This document shows positions 16,073-23,110 of a DNA stretch of 64,000 nucleotides, in pieces (within the stretch, counting starts at the first letter, position 1; the number at the start of each line of letters is the position of its first letter). The notes beneath the pieces are model-generated. The model was not told where the DNA came from, did no database searches, and saw only the letters and a list, made by a program, of their open reading frames with translations. This stretch comes from 1-14-0-10-37-14 sp037130845 (GTDB taxonomy: Bacteria; Patescibacteriota; Patescibacteriia; Patescibacteriales; Patescibacteriaceae). Both the position numbers and the translations under genes were made by a program. The DNA lies in NCBI GenBank assembly GCA_037130845.1, contig JBAXSE010000006.1, positions 1 to 64,000 on the forward strand. The letters are read 5' to 3'.

Positions 16073-17353
16073 ATGAAAATCAGATCAATCGAAGCTTTAG
16101 AAATTTTAGATAGCCGTGGCAATCCGACTATTGAGGCGACTGTGGTGTTGGAGGATGGTTCGACCGGTACGGCCGCTGTGCCGTCTGGCGCCTCGACCGG
16201 CACTTATGAGGCGCATGAATTGCGCGATGGCGGCGACCGCTATCTGGGCGCGGGCGTACAGCAGGCGGTGCAGAATGTAGCCAGATTGGCCGAAGAGCTG
16301 ATCGGCATGGAGGCCGAAGACCAGGCCGCTTTGGATAACAAGATGATCCTGATCGACGGCACTGATAATAAATCCGCTCTGGGTGCCAATGCTATCTTGT
16401 CTATTTCTCTGGCTGTCGCTGTGGCTGAGGCCAAGGCGGAGAAAAAGCCGTTGTTTGCTTATCTGGCCAAATTTAATCCTGATGCCAGCGGCAAATATAC
16501 GCTGCCGTTGCCGATGATGAACATTATGAACGGCGGCAAGCATGCTAATTGGGCGACTGATATCCAGGAATATATGGTATTGCCGGTGGGAGCCAAGACC
16601 ATGGCGCAGGCAGTGCAGATGTGTGCCGAAGTTTATCAGCATTTGAAAAAAGTACTCAAGGACAAGGGTTATAGCACAGCGGTGGGCGACGAAGGCGGCT
16701 TTGCGCCGGCCGTTAAATCCAACGACGAGCCGTTTGAATTGATGAGCGAGGCGATTGGCAAAGCCGGCTACAGCTTGGGCGACGATTTCGCTTTCGGCAT
16801 CGATGCCGCTGCCAGCGAATTCTATCATGATGGCAAATATGTTTTGAACAAAGAAGGCAAGACGATCGATGCGGCCGAACTGTCCGATTTCTATGCCAGC
16901 CTGCTTGAGAAATATCCGATCATTACGATGGAAGATATCTTTGCCGAGGATGATTGGGAGGCCTTTGGCGCTTTCCACAAGCGCTTTCCCAAGCTGCAAG
17001 TGGTGGGCGATGATTTGTATGTCACCAACCTGAAACGTTTGGAAAAGGGGATTGAGCTGGATTCGACCAATTCTATCTTGATTAAATTGAACCAGATCGG
17101 CACCCTGAGTGAAACAGTGCAGGCGGTCTTGAGCGCCCGCGCCGCCGGCATGACTTCGGTCATCAGCCATCGTTCGGGCGAAACCGAGGATACCTTTATC
17201 GCCGATCTGGCAGTGGCGCTAGGTACCGGACAGATTAAGACCGGCGCTCCGGCCCGCAGTGAACGCACCGCCAAATACAATCGCTTGATGCGCATCGAAT
17301 CTCAATTGGGCGGCGCGGCTTTCTTTGCCAAGTGGGGGCAAGTGAGCTATTAA
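16073..17353 (+). CDS. eno: Enolase
   Basis: Converts 2-phosphoglycerate to phosphoenolpyruvate in glycolysis; a cytosolic, Mg-dependent enzyme. At 426 residues it has the full family length. All key elements are visible: 'SGASTG' loop, 'GGKHANWATDIQE' (His and Gln), 'GDEGGFAP' (catalytic Glu), the metal ligands in 'FGIDAAASEF', 'TMEDIF' and 'VGDDLYVTN', catalytic Lys in 'LIKLNQIGT', and 'SHRSGETED' followed by 'GQIKTGAPARSER'. Translation starts after the hairpin-embedded AGGAGGT. A terminator follows and no other glycolytic gene is adjacent; pyruvate kinase lies 16 kb away. Confidence 0.97.
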   Translation: MKIRSIEALEILDSRGNPTIEATVVLEDGSTGTAAVPSGASTGTYEAHELRDGGDRYLGAGVQQAVQNVARLAEELIGMEAEDQAALDNKMILIDGTDNKSALGANAILSISLAVAVAEAKAEKKPLFAYLAKFNPDASGKYTLPLPMMNIMNGGKHANWATDIQEYMVLPVGAKTMAQAVQMCAEVYQHLKKVLKDKGYSTAVGDEGGFAPAVKSNDEPFELMSEAIGKAGYSLGDDFAFGIDAAASEFYHDGKYVLNKEGKTIDAAELSDFYASLLEKYPIITMEDIFAEDDWEAFGAFHKRFPKLQVVGDDLYVTNLKRLEKGIELDSTNSILIKLNQIGTLSETVQAVLSARAAGMTSVISHRSGETEDTFIADLAVALGTGQIKTGAPARSERTAKYNRLMRIESQLGGAAFFAKWGQVSY

Positions 17354-17396
17354 ATTAAAGATCAAATATAAAAAATAAAATAGCCGAGCGGTGAAC

Positions 17397-17432
17397 AAAA
17401 AAACAACCTCGAAAATTTCGGGGTTGTTTTTT
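17397..17432. terminator. Bidirectional terminator between eno and RRM gene
   Basis: AAAACAACC and GGTTGTTTT flank an inner CGAAA/TTTCG pairing, with A and T runs outside. It serves enolase from the left and the convergent RRM gene from the right. Confidence 0.85.
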
Positions 17433-17452
17433 ATATCGAATGTTTCTGGTTT

Positions 17453-17749
17453 TTAGTAACGGCGGAAACTATCGTTGTCGCGTCGGGGAGCTTGTGGCTT
17501 TTTTTCCAAAGGCTTGGCTTCTGAGATGTTCAGGGCGCGGCCGTCGAAATCTTTGCCATTCAATTCGGCGATGGCTGTGTCGGCATTTTCATCGGACATT
17601 TCCACGAAGCCGAAGCCCTTGGAGCGTCCAGAGAATTTGTCTTTGATGATCACGGCAGAAACTACTTCACCAATCTGAGAAAACAGATCAGTCAAATCGC
17701 CGTCCGTGGTACCGTAGGACAGGTTACCCACGTAGAGTTTTTTGGTCAT
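17453..17749 (-). CDS. RRM-domain RNA-binding protein
   Basis: A 98-residue protein made almost wholly of one RNA recognition motif. RNP2 is 'KLYVGNLSY' (about residues 4-12) and RNP1 is 'KGFGFVEM' (about 44-51), with aromatic residues in both as needed for RNA stacking. A short basic, disordered tail follows (about 76-98, 'KKPQAPRRDNDSFRRY'). Bacterial members of this type are often cold-induced and act as RNA chaperones, which is family knowledge. It is a monocistronic gene convergent with eno. The leader on the minus strand is T-rich with no clear Shine-Dalgarno. Confidence 0.93.
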   Translation of the reverse strand: MTKKLYVGNLSYGTTDGDLTDLFSQIGEVVSAVIIKDKFSGRSKGFGFVEMSDENADTAIAELNGKDFDGRALNISEAKPLEKKPQAPRRDNDSFRRY

Positions 17750-17897
17750 TTTTTTACTTTACTTTTTTACCAAGCAGGTTGTCATTTAGTTTGAGGCTAA
17801 ATAATTCTCTACTTCAGGCCTAATTTTAGCCCAAATTTTGCCAATTGTCAATAAATGGCAAATAATTAAGCATTGTCTGTCCAAATTTTGGCTAGAT

Positions 17898-18476
17898 TTA
17901 AATAAATTTAATTACATTCCACCAGCTTTCGATGTATTCTTGGCGGCGGTTTTGATATTTAAGGTAATAGGCATGTTCCCAGACATCGATAGTCAGTAAT
18001 GGCTGATGGCCGCGGGAAAGCGGGGAATCTTGGTTGGCGGTGGTGTACATCTCCAGCTTGCTCTCGGCGTTGCGTACTAGCCAGCACCAACCGGAAGCGA
18101 AGTGTTTGAGCGCGGCTGCGGAAAATTGCTTTTTGAATTCTTCGACAGAGCCGAAAGTGCTAGCAATCTCGGCAGCTAACGCCTCGTCCTTGGGCAAACC
18201 GGGGTTCATAGTCTGCCAGAAAAAGTTATGATTGACCACGCCGCCGCCCATGTTGCGGATGGCAACGCGCGTCGGCTCGTCCACCGCTAGCTTGTCTAAG
18301 CCGGCGATTAATTCTTCCGGTGTTTGGGTAAAAAGATCAGGAAAATTTTCCAGCGCTTTGTTTAGGTTGGTAACGTAAGTCTGATGATGCTTGTCATGGT
18401 GGATTTCTATGGTGGCTGCATCGAGCCAAGGCTCTAGAGCATCAAAGCCGTAGGGCAGTTTAGTTAGTTCGTACAT
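17898..18476 (-). CDS. Superoxide dismutase (Fe/Mn family, Mn-like)
   Basis: Dismutates superoxide to oxygen and hydrogen peroxide in the cytosol. Metal ligands fit H26 ('IEIHHDKHH'), His in 'VVNHNFFW', and Asp and His in 'DVWEHAYYL'. 'TANQDSPL' places a Gln where manganese enzymes have it, and 'NMGGGVVNH' a Gly, so Mn or cambialistic use is more likely than Fe. The length of 192 residues is normal. Its presence implies exposure to oxygen. A GC-rich hairpin in the leader (18492-18509) precedes the ATG. It is transcribed toward the RRM gene, 148 bases away. Confidence 0.95.
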   Translation of the reverse strand: MYELTKLPYGFDALEPWLDAATIEIHHDKHHQTYVTNLNKALENFPDLFTQTPEELIAGLDKLAVDEPTRVAIRNMGGGVVNHNFFWQTMNPGLPKDEALAAEIASTFGSVEEFKKQFSAAALKHFASGWCWLVRNAESKLEMYTTANQDSPLSRGHQPLLTIDVWEHAYYLKYQNRRQEYIESWWNVIKFI

Positions 18477-18491
18477 ATGGGCATATTTACC

Positions 18492-18509
18492 AGCCCCATC
18501 TACGGGGCT
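18492..18509 (-). promoter_or_regulatory. Hairpin in superoxide dismutase leader
   Basis: On the minus strand AGCCCC and GGGGCT pair around GTAGAT, then GGTAAATATGCCCAT leads to the ATG. The plan (GC-rich hairpin, TAAATA, start codon) resembles the eno leader, but the loop differs from GAGTA. Confidence 0.45.
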
Positions 18510-18663
18510 TAATTTGTTGAGATTATTATTCTATAACACAAATAATAATCCCGCAAGTTTAGTAGGATTAATTAATTCTCGCCCCACTCGATTATTTCTG
18601 CCATATGTGTTATAAAGAAATGAAGCAAGACTGAAAGGGCTTGTTGTATTTTTAGGTTAAAAA

Positions 18664-18718
18664 CCCCAATACCTCTAACTTTACAAACTTTAAAAACTTT
18701 ATAAACTTTACAAACTTA
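18664..18718. repeat. 55-bp direct repeat, copy A
   Basis: The sequence begins CCCCAATACCTCTAAC and continues with overlapping ACTTTANAA units. It matches copy B at 19932-19986 with a single difference, and a diverged copy at 19869-19920. Copies A and B each end five bases before an ATGTGGC start. Confidence 0.9.
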
Positions 18719-18723
18719 AGTAT

Positions 18724-19722
18724 ATGTGGCAAGAAAAAACAGTTAAACGCGCTTTAGCCCTGGCGCTTATCGTGATTACGACAGCTATCTTGGCTTATGC
18801 CTTAAGGCCTTATCTTAATGCTTTTTTGGGAGCGCTTATTTTGTATGTTATCTTTTCGCCTTTGTATGAATGGTTGTTGTCCGAGTGGCGCTGGCCCAAG
18901 AGTTTGGCCGCATTGAGCGTGATGCTGGTTTCTCTTTTTGCTTTGCTGATCCCATTTTCTTTGCTGATTTCGATAATCATGCAAGAGGCCCAAGATCTAT
19001 TGCCGCAATTTTCCGCTTGGCTCAGTTCTTCCACTTGGGTTTCTCATTATTGGGCGCAAATAGCGCCGCAAATAGATTTGTCGACACAGCTGACTCAAGT
19101 CGGGCCGACTATTAAATCTATCTTCTTCGGCACTTTGTCGGCGGTCAAAGACACTTTGATTTCTTCGGTTATCATGTATTTTATCTTCTATTTTTTGTTG
19201 GTTACGGCTAACGAAAAAATTTATCAAGCTATTTATGCCTTGGTGCCATTTTCCAAGAGCAACGCGGTGCGCTTGGCGCATGAGTTCCGCAATATCACTT
19301 ATTCCACACTCTTGACCAGCGGCTTGATCGCCTTGATACAGGGGTCGCTTTTGACACTGACTTTCTTAATCTTTGGCTTGCCGGGCGCTTTTTTGTGGGG
19401 CTTTGCCGGCTGCTTGATGTCTTTTTTTCCGATTATCGGCGTTTCTTCAATTTGGCTGCCGGCCAGTGTAATCGTCTTTTTGACAGGGCGGCCGCTGGTT
19501 GCTTTGGGCGTTCTGGCTTGCGGCATCTTTATCAGTACTGTGGACAATTTTATCAGGCCGCTCATCCAGCAGAAAGTCGGCAGCATCCATCCGCTGGTTT
19601 CGTTACTAGGTATTTTTATGGGCTTGTCGCTATTTGGCTTGATCGGCATTGTCATCGGCCCGCTAATGCTGACCTATTTCTTGTTGACTGTCGGGATGTT
19701 TAAGGAGGAGTACATTAAATAA
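18724..19722 (+). CDS. AI-2E/PerM family membrane permease
   Basis: A 332-residue integral membrane protein with about seven or eight hydrophobic segments (for example residues 10-30, 31-45, 58-85, 140-165, 200-225, 228-260, 265-290 and 295-325). It fits the PerM/AI-2E exporter-like family. Typical marks are 'FSPLYEWLL' near the N-terminus, a central amphipathic region, 'GFAGCLMSFFPIIGVSSIWLP' and 'IRPLIQQKVGSIHPLVSLLGI'. Characterised relatives export autoinducer-2 or act as Na+/H+ antiporters; the substrate here is unknown. The start codon directly follows a 55-bp repeat. A terminator lies 37 bases after the stop. Confidence 0.85.
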   Translation: MWQEKTVKRALALALIVITTAILAYALRPYLNAFLGALILYVIFSPLYEWLLSEWRWPKSLAALSVMLVSLFALLIPFSLLISIIMQEAQDLLPQFSAWLSSSTWVSHYWAQIAPQIDLSTQLTQVGPTIKSIFFGTLSAVKDTLISSVIMYFIFYFLLVTANEKIYQAIYALVPFSKSNAVRLAHEFRNITYSTLLTSGLIALIQGSLLTLTFLIFGLPGAFLWGFAGCLMSFFPIIGVSSIWLPASVIVFLTGRPLVALGVLACGIFISTVDNFIRPLIQQKVGSIHPLVSLLGIFMGLSLFGLIGIVIGPLMLTYFLLTVGMFKEEYIK

Positions 19723-19759
19723 GAAGTCAAAACTCAAAACTCAAAAGTCAAAAGTATAG

Positions 19760-19785
19760 AGCCGCTGTCGCGGCTTTTGTTTTTC
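19760..19785 (+). terminator. Intrinsic terminator after permease
   Basis: AGCCGC and GCGGCT enclose TGTC and lead into TTTTGTTTTT. Just before it (19724-19755) is a run of short near-repeats of the form TCAAAA(C/G)T. Confidence 0.8.
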
Positions 19786-19868
19786 TGCTTAAATGTGATA
19801 TAATAAATAAGCAGGATAATTAGGCACAATGGCTATAAATTCTTTGACTCTTGACTAGTAAATTAAAT

Positions 19869-19986
19869 CCCCACTTCCTCTAACTTTATAGACTTTAAGA
19901 ACTTTATAAACTTTACAAACAAAAAATAATTCCCCAATACCTCTAACTTTACAAACTTTAAAAACTTTATAAACTTTACGAACTTA
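19869..19986. repeat. 55-bp direct repeat, copies C (diverged) and B
   Basis: Copy C spans 19869-19920 and starts CCCCACTTCCTCTAAC. Copy B spans 19932-19986 and differs from copy A (18664-18718) at one base. Both are made of overlapping ACTTTANAA units. Copy B abuts the next gene's start. A TATAAT at 19799-19804 upstream may be its promoter. Confidence 0.85.
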
Positions 19987-19991
19987 TACGT

Positions 19992-20312
19992 ATGTGGCTA
20001 TGTAAAAAAAAGAAGGAGGCAACTTCTAGAAAGAGATTTTTCTATCTTTTGCTTTTTACTCTATTGGGATGGATGATAATGTTTTTATTCTATGCTAGCA
20101 TAGAATATGTGACTGTTGTTTTGTTGTTGCAAGACTTTGACCGTTACAGCCTGGGTCTGTCTTGGGAAAATTGGTGGTTACTGCAGAATTTAATTGCGGT
20201 TATATTGTCGTTTATCGGCATTATTGTCGGGTTGCAACAGGGTAATTATTGGTGGAATCTTTCTTACGAGAAGTCGAAGTCCAAGAAATGCCGCTGGTTT
20301 TCACGCAAATAA
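19992..20312 (+). CDS. Small membrane protein, unknown function
   Basis: A 106-residue protein with a basic N-terminus (KKKKEATSRKR), two predicted transmembrane helices (about residues 17-49 and 65-85) and a basic C-terminus, so both ends should be cytoplasmic. I do not recognise a family. Its 5' end is unusual: a 55-bp repeat shared with the upstream permease gene stops five bases before the ATG, and both genes open with ATGTGGC, so the start region may have been duplicated together with the repeat. No terminator is evident downstream. Confidence 0.6.
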   Translation: MWLCKKKKEATSRKRFFYLLLFTLLGWMIMFLFYASIEYVTVVLLLQDFDRYSLGLSWENWWLLQNLIAVILSFIGIIVGLQQGNYWWNLSYEKSKSKKCRWFSRK

Positions 20313-20433
20313 TTAATTGTTAATAATCTTGAACAAATGGCTTAGCTCTTATGGGTTGAGCCAATATTAAGTTTAATAAATCTGTCTGCTCGGAGTCTTG
20401 CTTGGCGCGATCGGATTAGACCCTTTAAATTGT

Positions 20434-21009
20434 ATGAAAAAATTAGTCTTTGATATAGAAACGCGCAATACTTTTGCCGAAGCGGGGTCGCGCGACCCCT
20501 TGGCTTTGGATTTGTCGCTGTTGGTGGTGTATGATTATGACAGTGATCAGTTTACCTCTTATGTACAGGAGGATTTGCCTAAACTCTGGCCATTGCTGGA
20601 GCAAGCCGACATGATTATCGGCTTTAACTCTGATTACTTTGATATTCCGATTCTCAATAAGTATTATCCCGGCGATTTGAGCCGGATCAGAAGCCTGGAT
20701 TTGTTGTCAGAAGTAAAGAAAAGCCTAGGTAAGCGTATTTCCTTGGATATGATTGCTGCCGGTACTTTGGGGCGGGAGAAAACCGCCCACGGATTGCAGG
20801 CGGTCGAGTGGTGGAAAGAGGGCAAAATAGAAGAAATCAGAAAATATTGCATCGAAGACGTGCGTATTACGCGTGATATCTATGATTACGCTCGAGCTAA
20901 TGGTCGATTGAAATACAAGGTTGTGGATGAAGTGCGCGAATTCGCTATTGATGCCTCGGCTTGGGAGCAGTCAGGCTCGTCGGCCATCAATTTTACTTTG
21001 CCATTTTGA
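20434..21009 (+). CDS. DEDD-type 3'-5' exonuclease-like protein
   Basis: Ribonuclease H-like fold of the DnaQ/YprB type. Exo I is 'LVFDIETRN' (Asp, Glu), Exo II is 'IIGFNSDYFDIPIL' (Asp) and Exo III is 'YCIEDVRITRDIYDY' (Tyr and Asp), which gives a complete DEDDy active site for two metal ions. At 191 residues it is just the catalytic domain. The ATG at 20434 starts immediately before the first strand; an upstream in-frame ATG at 20398 adds 12 unlikely residues. Whether it acts on DNA or RNA cannot be told. A TATAAT lies just after its TGA stop and probably serves the next gene. Confidence 0.8.
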   Translation: MKKLVFDIETRNTFAEAGSRDPLALDLSLLVVYDYDSDQFTSYVQEDLPKLWPLLEQADMIIGFNSDYFDIPILNKYYPGDLSRIRSLDLLSEVKKSLGKRISLDMIAAGTLGREKTAHGLQAVEWWKEGKIEEIRKYCIEDVRITRDIYDYARANGRLKYKVVDEVREFAIDASAWEQSGSSAINFTLPF

Positions 21010-21010
21010 T

Positions 21011-21016
21011 TATAAT
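21011..21016 (+). promoter_or_regulatory. -10 box upstream of ATP-grasp gene
   Basis: TATAAT begins two bases after the exonuclease stop codon and 103 bases before the ATP-grasp ATG. No matching -35 was found. A small hairpin (GGGC/GCCC around TAAAA, 21101-21113) lies just before that ATG. Confidence 0.4.
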
Positions 21017-21118
21017 ATTTTTGCTAATATTAAATAAATTATTTTGGTTAATTTAATGGTAATTGATTTGCTAAAAACAGGATATTGTGTTAATTTAGGT
21101 GGGCTAAAAGCCCAAAAT

Positions 21119-22375
21119 ATGAACGACAAGAATATTATTTTATTTGTTGATAGCGCGCCAAACGATGCTGTAAAGGCCTTGCGCGCTTATAGCCACAAGC
21201 ATCACAAAAATTACCGAATCGGCATTATTAGAGAAAAGAAGCCCCACCCAGGCGACGCCAAGGCGGTGGATGTGGTGATAAGCTGTGACTTTCGGCGTGA
21301 CGACAAGATTATCCAGACGCTCAAGCCTTATCAAGACCAAATTTTGGCCTTGGTTTGCCGCGGCGAAAAGCACATTGCTGATTATGCTCGGCTCGTGCCA
21401 TTTTTGCCTTATGTGCGAACGCCTAACAAAGAATCATTGATTTGGGCTACCGACAAGGTGCAGATGCGCGAAAAACTGATGGCTTATGACAAGAATATTA
21501 CCCCGCGTTTTACGGTAGTGACTGATGCCGGCAAGAATAGCCTTAGAAAAATTAAGGAAGATGTGGGTTTCCCGTTGGTAGTTAAGCCGGCTGGTCTGGC
21601 CTCTAGTTTGCTGGTTAGCATTTGCTTCCATGAAGAAGAACTGGCCGAGACTTTGGGCAAAATATTTCGTAAGATTAAGCGTATTTACAAGGAAAACAAG
21701 CGCAAGGAAGAGCCGCGAGTCTTGGTGGAGCAGTTTATGGATGGAGAAATGTATTCGATTGATGCCTATGTTGATTCGCGCGGCCATATTTCCTTGTGCC
21801 CCCTTGTGCATGTTAAAACAGGCCGCAGTATCGGCTTTGATGACTTTTTTAATTATTCCCGCATTACGCCCACTACGCTGACCAAGGCCGAGGCGGCAGC
21901 AGCGGATGAAGTGGCGATTAAGTCGGTCTATGCCTTGGGCTTGCGCTCTGCGACGGCCCATATCGAACTGATGCATAATGGCGGCAAGTTCAAGATTATT
22001 GAACTGGGTCCTCGCATCGGCGGCTTCCGGCACAAGATGTATGAACTGTCTTACGGCATTAACCATGCCTTGAATGATGTTTTGGTCCGTATTCCAAGAA
22101 AATTAGAAGTACCCAAGAAAGTAAAGGGCTATACGGCGGTGCTCAAGTTCTATCCGCGCAAAGAAGGCCGTATCAAGAAAGTCTCCGGAGTTAAAAAGGT
22201 CAAAGAGCTCAAGTCTATAGTGAGCCTAGTGCAGAACAAAAAGCCCGGTGATTTGTCTAAATTTGCCAAAAATGGCGGAAAATCTGTTTTTGATTTGACT
22301 TTGTTTAATAAGACAAGGCCGGAGCTCTTGGCTGATATTCGGCGCGCTGAAAAACATCTCTTGATAGAAACCTAA
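21119..22375 (+). CDS. ATP-grasp carboxylate ligase-like protein
   Basis: A 418-residue enzyme of the ATP-grasp fold, which joins a carboxylate to an amine or thiol through an acyl-phosphate. The first about 95 residues form a pre-ATP-grasp domain. 'VGFPLVVKPAGLASSLLVS' gives the nucleotide-binding Lys, and 'VLVEQFMDGEMYSIDAYV' and 'FKIIELGPRIGGF' supply the adenine/Mg contacts. This resembles the biotin-carboxylase/amino-acid ligase branch (ATP-grasp_4). The product is unknown. I chose the ATG at 21119 because the first strand starts there; the frame is open upstream to 21044. It is followed after 46 bases by a CheY-like gene. Confidence 0.8.
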   Translation: MNDKNIILFVDSAPNDAVKALRAYSHKHHKNYRIGIIREKKPHPGDAKAVDVVISCDFRRDDKIIQTLKPYQDQILALVCRGEKHIADYARLVPFLPYVRTPNKESLIWATDKVQMREKLMAYDKNITPRFTVVTDAGKNSLRKIKEDVGFPLVVKPAGLASSLLVSICFHEEELAETLGKIFRKIKRIYKENKRKEEPRVLVEQFMDGEMYSIDAYVDSRGHISLCPLVHVKTGRSIGFDDFFNYSRITPTTLTKAEAAAADEVAIKSVYALGLRSATAHIELMHNGGKFKIIELGPRIGGFRHKMYELSYGINHALNDVLVRIPRKLEVPKKVKGYTAVLKFYPRKEGRIKKVSGVKKVKELKSIVSLVQNKKPGDLSKFAKNGGKSVFDLTLFNKTRPELLADIRRAEKHLLIET

Positions 22376-22421
22376 GGCCGAGTTATATTTAATTAGCCTA
22401 AGACTTAAAAAAGATAATCGT

Positions 22422-22784
22422 ATGCCGAAAAAAATATTAATTGCCGAAGACGAGGCTAGCTTGTCTAAGGCTCTCAGCCTCAAGTTGGCTAATCTTGGCT
22501 TTGAAGTAGAACTGGCCGAGGATGGCGCTCAGGCTCTCAGCCTGCTTAAGAGCAAATCTTTTGATCTAATGCTGTTGGACTTGATGATGCCTAAGCTGGA
22601 CGGTTTCGGCGTTTTGGCCGAAAAGAAAGACTGGAAGTCTAAGCCGGTGGTATTTGTCAGTTCTAACCTGAGTCAGCAGTCAGACAAGACCAAAGCACTG
22701 GAAGCGGGCGCTGATCAATTCTTGGTCAAATCAGACGTCTCGCTCAAAGAATTGGTGAATAAAATAAACGAAGCCTTGTCCTAA
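22422..22784 (+). CDS. Single-domain response regulator (CheY-like)
   Basis: A 120-residue receiver domain with no output domain. The acid pocket is E9-D10, the phosphoacceptor is D53 ('LMLLDLMMPKLDG'), the switch Ser is in 'VVFVSSN' and the conserved Lys is in 'FLVKSD'. It could take phosphate from a histidine kinase and signal by protein contact. No kinase is encoded in this window. A stem of 28 perfect base pairs begins six bases after the stop codon. Confidence 0.9.
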   Translation: MPKKILIAEDEASLSKALSLKLANLGFEVELAEDGAQALSLLKSKSFDLMLLDLMMPKLDGFGVLAEKKDWKSKPVVFVSSNLSQQSDKTKALEAGADQFLVKSDVSLKELVNKINEALS

Positions 22785-22790
22785 TTTGTC

Positions 22791-22850
22791 ATGGGGTCAA
22801 GTCTTGAATTGTGAATTTAACAAAATTCACAATTCAAGACTTGACCCCAT
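22791..22850. repeat. 28-bp perfect inverted repeat, possible MITE
   Basis: Bases 22791-22818 (ATGGGGTCAAGTCTTGAATT at the outer end) are the exact reverse complement of 22823-22850, with the loop AACA. From memory, GGGGTCAAGTCTTG-type ends occur beside IS200-like/REP-associated tyrosine transposases in other bacteria. No transposase gene is present here, so a non-autonomous element is likely. The T-tract hairpin just downstream is separate. Confidence 0.7.
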
Positions 22851-22856
22851 ATATAG

Positions 22857-22882
22857 ACTCCCCACTGGTTGGGGAGTTTTTT
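22857..22882 (+). terminator. Intrinsic terminator after CheY-like gene
   Basis: ACTCCCCA and TGGGGAGT enclose CTGGT and run into six T residues. It lies directly beyond the 28-bp inverted repeat. Confidence 0.85.
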
Positions 22883-22943
22883 GTTGTATGGTTAATTTAA
22901 ATAAATCCCCAATGCTAATAACTATAAGAATTTTAAATCAAGA

Positions 22944-22961
22944 TCCCTGCCTTCGCAGGGA
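22944..22961. repeat. Short GC-rich palindrome (TCCCTGC type)
   Basis: TCCCTGC and GCAGGGA enclose CTTC. CAAG occurs on both sides (22939 and 22962). It matches the palindrome at 53331-53350 (ATCCCTGC/GCAGGGAT). Confidence 0.6.
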
Positions 22962-22996
22962 CAAGCTTATCTGTTGGTTGACTGGATAAAATGTGT

Positions 22997-23002
22997 TATA
23001 AT
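22997..23002 (+). promoter_or_regulatory. Promoter of giant gene 2
   Basis: TATAAT in TGTGTTATAATTAT has TTGGTT 17 bases upstream (22974-22979). The -10 region and the following about 30 bases closely match the leader of giant gene 1 (3338-3379), including GTTGATAACTT. The leader here is about 105 bases long. Confidence 0.65.
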
Positions 23003-23110
23003 TATTTGAACAGCTATGATTGTTGATAACTTAATCTTGTTTTGGCGTTTGCCGGAAGCAAGAATGAGTAATTTAAATATATTAATTGATTAAAAATTAA
23101 ATAATCTTCT

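Noticed and set aside
16106..17170. 354-codon open frame on the minus strand across enolase
   Set aside because: It lies wholly antisense to a complete, well-conserved enolase and has no family motif. Long antisense frames are expected from the codon bias here.
20434..21009. Recoded UGA (genetic code 25 as in Gracilibacteria/SR1)
   Set aside because: Several genes end at UGA just before the next gene (20434-21009, pilC, the PilV-like gene), and no gene needs UGA as glycine.
22791..22882. Treating the 28-bp hairpin and the following hairpin as one terminator
   Set aside because: The first hairpin has no T tract and is separated by six bases from a self-sufficient terminator stem with its own T run.
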